Assembly: GCA_022710165.1 (NCBI GenBank)
Contig: JAKLHL010000029.1
Span: forward strand, 1-11,715
From: Bdellovibrionales bacterium
Lineage (GTDB): Bacteria; Bdellovibrionota; JAFGOL01
Reading direction: 5' to 3'
DNA: 11,715 bases
A model generated the notes under the pieces. That model saw only the letters and a program-made list of their open reading frames with translations. It was not told where the DNA came from and made no database searches. The stretch's first letter is position 1. Each line of letters opens with the position of its first letter. The position numbers and the translations under genes are program-made. Positions 6,955-11,715 of this stretch are shown piece by piece.

Positions 6955-7702
6955 ATTTCCTACAGGCATCCTCAAAGATTATATCGACCTTTTCCTGTAC
7001 CAGGTCTATGTCGACCTTAAGCTCTTTTCCGATCTCCCTCATATTCTCTATGGCTGTGTCAGCCTCGTCAGTGCCGTCGTCAACTATCTCTATGTTGCTG
7101 TTCTCTTCAACGACCATCCTCAAAGATTCGTTAAGCTCCATTCCGTAGTCGCCGGAGTTGCCGAACGACCTTGATACCATTTCCTCTATCTCTGTTATTG
7201 AAGGAAGTTCCCTTATCTCTTTTAGCCCGAACACTTCAAGGAACTCTGGTGTGGTGGAGTAGAGCAGAGGCCTTCCGGGTAGGTCGGACCTTCCGCATAT
7301 CCTTACGAGGTTCTTGTCCATCAGCGTCTTAAAAATGTGTGTTGAATCAACTCCGCGTATCTTATCCGTTTCAGCTTTTGTTATCGGCTGTTTGTAAGCG
7401 ATTATCGCGAGCACTTCAAGAGCTGTAGGTGAAAGTCTTATAGGCCTGATGTTCTCCAGCTTCTTTACCCAAGGGTTGTTATCCTCTTTGGTCCTTAGCT
7501 GCCATCCGCCGGCTATCTCTTCCAATTTGACCCCTCTTTGCTCGCTGGACATAAGCTCAGTCCTTAGTTCATCAAGAATGGAGTATATCTCTTCTTTTGT
7601 GTAGGTATCGTCAAAAACCACCGTGAGCCTTTCTGTGGACAAAGGTTTTTCTGACGCGAAGAGCACAGATTCAAGTATCCCTTTAACTCTTTCTTTTTCC
7701 AT
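6905..7702 (-). CDS. scpB: Segregation and condensation protein B
   Basis: Winged-helix (kite) subunit that dimerises and binds ScpA, regulating the SMC-ScpAB complex that compacts and separates bacterial chromosomes. 265 aa, well above the usual 180-200. Residues about 5-75 form the first winged helix (KGILESVLFASEKPLS, then GGWQLRT) and about 88-170 the second, with the family-typical SPTALEVLAIIAYKQPIT at 91-108, IRGVDS and GRSDLPGRPLLYSTTPEFLE. Residues about 175-265 are an acidic, poorly conserved-looking tail rich in Glu/Asp (VVEENSNIEIVDDGTDEAD) that explains the extra length. It starts at ATG 7702, ten bases after scpA, without a strong SD. Its last 50 or so bases also encode the N-terminus of the downstream synthase in another frame. 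Confidence 0.93.
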   Translation of the reverse strand: MEKERVKGILESVLFASEKPLSTERLTVVFDDTYTKEEIYSILDELRTELMSSEQRGVKLEEIAGGWQLRTKEDNNPWVKKLENIRPIRLSPTALEVLAIIAYKQPITKAETDKIRGVDSTHIFKTLMDKNLVRICGRSDLPGRPLLYSTTPEFLEVFGLKEIRELPSITEIEEMVSRSFGNSGDYGMELNESLRMVVEENSNIEIVDDGTDEADTAIENMREIGKELKVDIDLVQEKVDIIFEDACRKYATQREKNYEEPVSSD

Positions 7703-7712
7703 AAGCTTTCAC

Positions 7713-8510
7713 TTACCTCGTTTCGTTAAATAGAGCATCTTTGCTTATAAGGTCCCTGTCAATAAAAGACAAGGGCTTAACGGTAGTGAGAAGTATATCA
7801 CCAGCCGTGCTTGTTTGTATAACTTTTAAGAACCCTAATTTTGAGAGCTCAAGTATGCACAAAAAGGAAACTACGATCTCGTTCCTTGTGACCGGCTTTG
7901 CAAGCAAGTCGTCCAAAGACAGGTTCAAGAATCCTTCTGGGTACAGTTCAACGAGCTCTATGAGTTTTTCCTGCAGGCTCTTGCCTGGTGATTCTACGTC
8001 GTGGGTCGTGAACTGGCTTTGATATCTGTTGACGATGTTCTGGTATGCAACTATCAGCTGGAAGACTTCCATGTTCTTTATAGGGCGGTCTTCTTGGACG
8101 ATCTCATGCTTTGGATGCTTGAACACGTCCCTGCCTAGCATGGTCCTTTCACCGAGCTTTTTGCCGGCTTCCTGATATTTCTGGTACTCGAGGAGCAGTC
8201 TTACGAGCTCTTCTCTTGGATCCTCTACAGCCTCGTTACCGTTAAGGTCATCATCGCTCTTGTATACAGGGAGCAGCATCCTTGATTTTACATATATAAG
8301 GGTTGCCGCCATGACCAGGAGTTCTCCTGCAACGTCGAGGTTCATTTCCCTCATGGCCTCTATGGCCTCTATATATTCCTCTGTTATCTTGGCGATAGGG
8401 ATATCGTAAATGTTTATCTCATTCTTCCTGATAAGGTGGAGCAAAAGGTCCAGTGGGCCTTCGAAGGCCTGTAATTTTACGATGTAATCATCTCTTGTAA
8501 GGTCAAACAC
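7713..8510 (-). CDS. scpA: Segregation and condensation protein A (kleisin)
   Basis: Kleisin subunit that bridges the SMC head domains and recruits ScpB. 265 aa, normal length. The N-terminal signature VKLQAFEGPLDLLLHLIRK (about residues 11-29) is followed by INIYDIPIAKITEEYI, and the helix LDVAGELLVMAATLIYVKSRMLLP (about 58-81) is the classic SMC-neck-binding region. A charged middle section (about 85-150) leads to a C-terminal winged-helix part ending in VTRNEIVVSFLCILELSKLGFLKV..., which in the family contacts the SMC cap. The start is GTG 8510, sharing its G with the TAG stop of the upstream protease gene (one-base overlap). GGGG lies eight bases upstream. No later Met or GTG occurs before the conserved EGPLDLLL, so this start is secure. 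Followed by scpB after ten bases. Confidence 0.95.
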   Translation of the reverse strand: MFDLTRDDYIVKLQAFEGPLDLLLHLIRKNEINIYDIPIAKITEEYIEAIEAMREMNLDVAGELLVMAATLIYVKSRMLLPVYKSDDDLNGNEAVEDPREELVRLLLEYQKYQEAGKKLGERTMLGRDVFKHPKHEIVQEDRPIKNMEVFQLIVAYQNIVNRYQSQFTTHDVESPGKSLQEKLIELVELYPEGFLNLSLDDLLAKPVTRNEIVVSFLCILELSKLGFLKVIQTSTAGDILLTTVKPLSFIDRDLISKDALFNETR

Positions 8511-9175
8511 TATAAGAACCCCGCTAACAAGTGATATGAAGCTACAAGCGACTCCCTATAAAAGAAGAACGCAGGAACCCCGACTATATACTGCAAAACG
8601 CCAATATACCAAAGAACTATTATCAGGATAAAGCTGTAAGGTGCCATCATTTCGTAATACATTGACTGTTTCATTGAAAGCAAAAGCCTCAACACCCTTG
8701 AACCGTCCAAAGGAGGTACCGGGATCAAGTTAAAGAACGCCAGAAAGAAGTTTATAAGAACGCCTGCCTCAAGCATCATGGAAAGAGGTGCGAAGATGTA
8801 GTGCTCTTGAGGGGTGAACATCCTGACAGCGACGAAAAGGAACGCGAATATTATGCCCAGTATTATGTTGGAAAGAGGGCCTGAAAAAGCCACCAGGGCC
8901 ATTCCTTTTTCCTGGTTCTTGAAATTCCTTGGGTCTACAGGGACAGGCTTTGCAGAGCCAAAATATATGCCTCCCACGATAAGTGTTATCGCAGGCACTA
9001 TTATGGTCCAAACAAGGTCTATGTGGGCGGCTGGATTCAGTGTCAGTCTGCCGCTGTATTTTGCTGTGGGATCACCAAGCTTGTTAGCGGTCCATGCATG
9101 AGCGTACTCATGAAAACAGAGGCTGAACAGGAATGGTATCGCATATAATGCTATTCTTTGCAGAGTATCTTCCAC
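8510..9175 (-). CDS. Site-2 protease family (M50) membrane metalloprotease
   Basis: 221 aa intramembrane zinc protease of the small M50 'FwdE/YwhC-like' type often found beside scpA. The zinc motif HEYAH is at 22-26 inside the first hydrophobic segment, and the third ligand is expected at Asp157 in NLIPVPPLDG (149-158). LGDPTAKYSGRLTLNP and AHID (about 33-53) are typical of this subgroup, as is AFSGPLSNIILG (about 96-107). Hydrophobic segments lie at about 8-22, 54-72, 95-118, 132-153 and 180-200. There is no PDZ domain, unlike RseP. Its substrate is not evident. The start is GTG 9175, five bases after the preceding stop, with AAAGGA nearly touching it; this spacing is poor, but no later Met precedes the HExxH motif. 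The stop shares one base with the scpA start. Confidence 0.9.
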   Translation of the reverse strand: MEDTLQRIALYAIPFLFSLCFHEYAHAWTANKLGDPTAKYSGRLTLNPAAHIDLVWTIIVPAITLIVGGIYFGSAKPVPVDPRNFKNQEKGMALVAFSGPLSNIILGIIFAFLFVAVRMFTPQEHYIFAPLSMMLEAGVLINFFLAFFNLIPVPPLDGSRVLRLLLSMKQSMYYEMMAPYSFILIIVLWYIGVLQYIVGVPAFFFYRESLVASYHLLAGFL

Positions 9176-9180
9176 GTCCT

Positions 9181-9882
9181 TTAATCCCCCGGGATATTAT
9201 ATTCATTCAGGAGCTGTAATGCCAGGGCTTTATTCTTGCCCCTTTTTATTTTTGATAGCTCGGATTTTTTTTGTACAGCTGTGATGCTGTTTATATATTT
9301 TGCTTTTATAGCCTCTTTTAAAAGTTCATCGGTCATGGGTTCCAATGACAACTCATAGCGTGCCGTATAATAGACAGCCCTATATATGAATGAAGGCTCT
9401 TCCTTGAAAAGGTCCCTGTGGAGTGTTCTAAGCACCTTTGACCTTATGTCCTGAATGGCCCCTGCATTATCTATTACGCTGCCGAAGTCCTTGGAATTTA
9501 TGGATATTGCAAGCGCATCTATAGAAAAGCCCCTGCAGTACATCTCTGTATCTATGTTGCCGGCACCCCCGTGGTGGTCCAGTCTTGCCCTTCCCATCCT
9601 TATGTAATCACCCTCGTTGTATGGAGAGGGAACGAACACATATCTGCCGTCATGCTTAAGGTCTTTGCTCTTTATGAGACCATAGGTATTGAGAAATTGT
9701 TCTACGACGCTGTTAAGGTCGCCTGTAACAACTACTTCTATGTCGGAGCAGTCTTCCCTGACTATTATGGAACGAGGGTATGCGCCTATGATATAGGCCT
9801 TGGCATTAACGGCATCTGCCGAACTGCCAATACCCCTGAACATGCTTATCAGCTCCCCCGGAAGCGTTGAAAACAAATGCAT
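9181..9882 (-). CDS. Degenerate tRNA nucleotidyltransferase/poly(A) polymerase-like protein
   Basis: 233 aa, related to class II CCA-adding enzymes, which complete the tRNA 3' end, but probably altered in activity. The family order is recognisable: an LPGELISMF helix, YIIGAYPRSII (31-41) in place of YLVGGAVRDLLLG, SDIEVVV (46-52) in place of DIDLVV, CRGFSIDALA (116-125) in place of RRDFTINALA, then GAIQDIRSKVLRTLH (141-155) and FIYRAVYYTARYEL (165-178). Departures are the second Gly and the Asp of GGxVRD (now Ala34, Ser38), the second metal-binding Asp (Glu49), and the RD pair (now RG). Typical enzymes exceed 380 aa, while this one ends after only a short KKSELSKI-like helix region. It may be a pseudoenzyme or a shrunken variant. 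ATG 9882 has a weak SD; ATG 9843 (residue 14) has GGGGGAG nine bases upstream and is a real alternative, but it would drop the LPGEL helix. It is first in the scp operon, five bases before the protease gene. Confidence 0.8.
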   Translation of the reverse strand: MHLFSTLPGELISMFRGIGSSADAVNAKAYIIGAYPRSIIVREDCSDIEVVVTGDLNSVVEQFLNTYGLIKSKDLKHDGRYVFVPSPYNEGDYIRMGRARLDHHGGAGNIDTEMYCRGFSIDALAISINSKDFGSVIDNAGAIQDIRSKVLRTLHRDLFKEEPSFIYRAVYYTARYELSLEPMTDELLKEAIKAKYINSITAVQKKSELSKIKRGKNKALALQLLNEYNIPGD

Positions 9883-10018
9883 GCCGAACCATTTACCATC
9901 ACTTGACGATTGTGTAAAACAGTTTATAGCTATGCTTGACTTATTATTATTGGCATGGTCTTTTTGTTCTGGTTTTTGACGGTTTTAAATAAATAAAAAC
10001 ATATGGAGGGATCTTTAA
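9883..10018. promoter_or_regulatory. Divergent intergenic promoter region between the scp operon and gap-pgk
   Basis: 136 AT-rich bases separating two outward-facing genes, so at least two promoters are expected here. On the + strand TTGAC-type -35 words occur at 9904-9909, 9936-9941 and 9976-9981, but none has a convincing TATAAT partner at 16-18 bases. AT-rich TTAAAT at 9985-9990 could act as a -10 for gap, giving a leader of roughly 20 bases. On the - strand, TATAAA (complement of 9923-9928) is a possible -10 without a clear -35. No terminator, riboswitch fold, long inverted repeat or small gene is seen; a (TTA)n run at 9941-9951 is short. Presence of promoters is inferred from layout; exact boxes are not established. 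Confidence 0.45.
10005..10010 (+). promoter_or_regulatory. Strong ribosome binding site of gap
   Basis: GGAGGG sits eight bases before ATG 10019, the best-spaced SD in the window, fitting a highly expressed glycolytic gene and fixing the start. Confidence 0.8.
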
Positions 10019-11023
10019 ATGGCAGTCAAAGTAGCAATTAACGGGTTTGGAAGGATAGGCAGGATAACCGCAAGGTTCCTGATGGACAACAGCAACGTAG
10101 AAGTAGTAGCGATAAACGACCTTACGGATACAAAGACCCTTGCACATCTTTTTAAGTATGACTCCGTTCACGGAAGATACGACAAAAAGATCGAGCACGG
10201 TGATGATTACATAAGTGTTAACGGGAAAAAGATAAAAGTACTTAGCGAAAAGGACCCTTCAAAGTTGCCTTGGAAAGCCCTCGGCGTTGACGTAGTTCTT
10301 GAGTGCACAGGAAAATTAAAGGACAAAGAAGCGGTTAATAACCACATAAAGAGCGGAGCAAAGAAAGTGCTGTACTCAGCTCCTCTTAAAGATGCTGACC
10401 TAACGGTAGTTATAGGCGTTAACCATGAGTCTTATGATCCTTCAAAGCACAACATAATATCCAACGCAAGCTGCACAACGAATTGTCTCGCCCCTGTAGC
10501 AAAGGTGCTTAATGACAACTTCAAGATAAAGAACGGTTTCATGACTACCATACATTCATATACCAACGACCAGAAAGTGTTGGACCTTCCTCACTCTGAC
10601 CTAAGAAGAGCAAGGGCTGCAGCTGTTTCTATGATACCTACTACGACTGGTGCGGCAAAGGCCGTAGGGCTGGTGCTGCCTGAGCTTAAGGGAAAACTTG
10701 ATGGTTATGCAATGAGGGTGCCAACACCTAACGTATCTGTTGTTGACCTTACTGTAAACCTTGAAAAGTCCACAACCAAGGAAGAGATCAACGCCGCTAT
10801 GAAGAAGGCAGCAGAGACATCATTAAAAGGTGTTCTTGCATATACAGATGAACCGCTTGTATCAATAGATTTTAACGGGACCCAGGTTTCCTCTACATTT
10901 GATTCACAGATGACTAACGTAATAGAAGGGACCAACGTTAAGGTACTTGCCTGGTATGACAACGAGGCTGGATACTCAAAAAGACTTGCAGAACTTACAG
11001 AGTTCGTTGGCAAAAGACTTTAA
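10019..11023 (+). CDS. gap: Type I glyceraldehyde-3-phosphate dehydrogenase
   Basis: Cytoplasmic glycolytic enzyme converting glyceraldehyde 3-phosphate, phosphate and NAD+ to 1,3-bisphosphoglycerate. 334 aa, the standard length. The Rossmann fold opens with VKVAINGFGRIGR (3-15); Asp34 in AINDLTD indicates NAD+ rather than NADP+ preference. The catalytic Cys is C152 in SNASCTTNCLAP and its partner is H179 in TIHSYTNDQ. Substrate-binding DLRRARAAA, PTTTGAAKAVG and the C-terminal WYDNEAGYSKR are intact. It starts at ATG 10019 behind a strong SD and is followed after 15 bases by pgk, whose product uses its product, so the two are co-transcribed. No truncation or unusual residue is seen. Confidence 0.97.
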   Translation: MAVKVAINGFGRIGRITARFLMDNSNVEVVAINDLTDTKTLAHLFKYDSVHGRYDKKIEHGDDYISVNGKKIKVLSEKDPSKLPWKALGVDVVLECTGKLKDKEAVNNHIKSGAKKVLYSAPLKDADLTVVIGVNHESYDPSKHNIISNASCTTNCLAPVAKVLNDNFKIKNGFMTTIHSYTNDQKVLDLPHSDLRRARAAAVSMIPTTTGAAKAVGLVLPELKGKLDGYAMRVPTPNVSVVDLTVNLEKSTTKEEINAAMKKAAETSLKGVLAYTDEPLVSIDFNGTQVSSTFDSQMTNVIEGTNVKVLAWYDNEAGYSKRLAELTEFVGKRL

Positions 11024-11026
11024 TCC

Positions 11027-11032
11027 AGGGAG
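11027..11032 (+). promoter_or_regulatory. Ribosome binding site of pgk
   Basis: AGGGAG lies six bases before ATG 11039 in the 15-base gap after gap, giving pgk its own initiation signal within the shared transcript. Confidence 0.7.
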
Positions 11033-11038
11033 TAAAAG

Positions 11039-11715
11039 ATGGCGAAGATAAAGACTATAAAAGACATAAACATAAAGAACAAGAAGGTCCTTATAAGGGT
11101 GGACTTTAACTGCCCTATGAAGGACGGCGCCGTGAGCGACGATAACAGAATAAGAGCTGCGCTTCCAACAATAGAGTATGCGATGTCGCAAGAGGCCAAG
11201 GTCATCCTTGTCAGCCATCTTGGGCGTCCAGACGGTAAAAAGGACCCAAAGTTCACTCTTCAGCCTGTAGGCGAAAAACTTGCCGAGCTTTTGGGCAAGG
11301 ACGTCATCTTCACCCATGACTGCATAGGCGAAGGAGTATGGGCCGTAGTTGAGAACATGAAACCCGGCTCTGTTGCCTTATTGGAGAACGTTAGGTTCTA
11401 CAAAGAGGAAGAAGAGAACGATAAGAACTTCGCTCTTGAGCTTTCAAAGCTCTGCGATGTTTACATAAACGACGCATTCGGTACGGCTCATCGCGCACAC
11501 GCCTCCACGGCAGGCATAGCCGAGTTCGTGAGGGACAAAGGCATGGGTTTCCTTATGCAAAAGGAAGTAGAGAACCTTGACGCTGTGCTTAACCATCCAA
11601 AGAAACCTTTCGTTGCCATCTTGGGCGGTGCAAAGGTCTCAGACAAGATCCCTGTGGTTGAGAACTTCTCAAAGACAGCGGACGTGATGATAGTAGGCGG
11701 AGCGATGGCCTATAC
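11039..11715 (+). CDS. pgk: Phosphoglycerate kinase, 3'-truncated by the window edge
   Basis: Transfers the acyl phosphate of 1,3-bisphosphoglycerate to ADP, giving ATP and 3-phosphoglycerate; cytoplasmic monomer. My translation from ATG 11039 gives 225 codons with no stop before the edge, out of about 395 expected. Visible are the N-terminal strand VLIRVDFNCP (18-27; the family usually has VDxNVP), DDNRIRAALPTI (34-45) with the substrate Asp/Asn/Arg, SHLGRPDG (59-66), LLENVRFYKEEEEND (about 114-128), YINDAFGTAHRAHAS (about 141-155), and LGGAKVSDKI (about 194-203) leading into the hinge; the sequence ends in IVGGAMAY. So the whole N-terminal 3-phosphoglycerate domain is present and the nucleotide domain is mostly outside. 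The SD and the position directly after gap support the start. Ile codons are 11 ATA, 4 ATC and no ATT. Confidence 0.96.
   Translation, partial: MAKIKTIKDINIKNKKVLIRVDFNCPMKDGAVSDDNRIRAALPTIEYAMSQEAKVILVSHLGRPDGKKDPKFTLQPVGEKLAELLGKDVIFTHDCIGEGVWAVVENMKPGSVALLENVRFYKEEEENDKNFALELSKLCDVYINDAFGTAHRAHASTAGIAEFVRDKGMGFLMQKEVENLDAVLNHPKKPFVAILGGAKVSDKIPVVENFSKTADVMIVGGAMAY

Noticed and set aside
9904..9981. Three TTGAC words as defined -35 boxes
   Set aside because: None has a convincing -10 at the right distance, so I annotated only the intergenic region as promoter-bearing.
1..11715. Mobile elements, CRISPR arrays, tRNA or rRNA genes, phage or defence genes
   Set aside because: No transposase, regularly spaced repeats, cloverleaf or rRNA sequence was seen; genes are tightly packed housekeeping genes with uniform codon use.

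Overview
The window (about 45% G+C by eye) comes from a bacterial chromosome and is almost entirely coding. Gene content and order suggest a deltaproteobacterium-like organism (Desulfobacterota, Bdellovibrio/Myxococcota or a related uncultured lineage). The strongest clue is the run of a CCA-adding-enzyme relative, an M50 site-2 protease, scpA, scpB and an RsuA/RluB-type pseudouridine synthase; from memory, Geobacter-type genomes have a similar run, usually with trpS in it. Codon use favours ATA for Ile and AGG/AGA for Arg throughout, so the block looks native and I see no sign of recent transfer. There are no IS elements, tRNAs, rRNAs or CRISPR arrays.

Left region, + strand (1-3662): the 3' part of a dihydrolipoamide dehydrogenase gene, a 460-aa protein with a GspE/MshE-type N-terminal domain, a Pro/Glu-rich linker and a probable GAF-like C-terminal domain, then mtaB, a radical-SAM tRNA methylthiotransferase. 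The three genes overlap by 4 and 7 bases, so they form one translationally coupled operon whose promoter lies left of the window.

Middle region, - strand (9882 down to 3659): seven genes with spacings from -48 to +10 bases, read as one operon. In transcription order they are a degenerate CCA-adding-enzyme-like protein, an M50 site-2 protease, scpA, scpB, an rluB-type synthase, a small unrecognised membrane protein, and a large flavin/iron-sulfur oxidoreductase of the GlcD/D-lactate dehydrogenase type. ScpA and ScpB are the kleisin and winged-helix partners of SMC in chromosome segregation, and the synthase modifies rRNA. The link of the last two genes to that core is only positional. This operon converges on the first one, and the mtaB and oxidoreductase stop codons share bases.

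Right region, + strand (10019-11715): gap and pgk, consecutive glycolytic enzymes, 15 bases apart with good ribosome binding sites; pgk runs off the right edge. The 136-base AT-rich gap at 9883-10018 is the only substantial non-coding stretch and must hold the promoters of the divergent gap-pgk and scp operons.

Most of the window is ordinary housekeeping. The entries most worth a second look are the degenerate nucleotidyltransferase-like protein, the GspE_N-linker-GAF-like protein, and the oxidoreductase that lacks the usual C-terminal Cys-rich domain. I found no evidence for a new multi-gene system.
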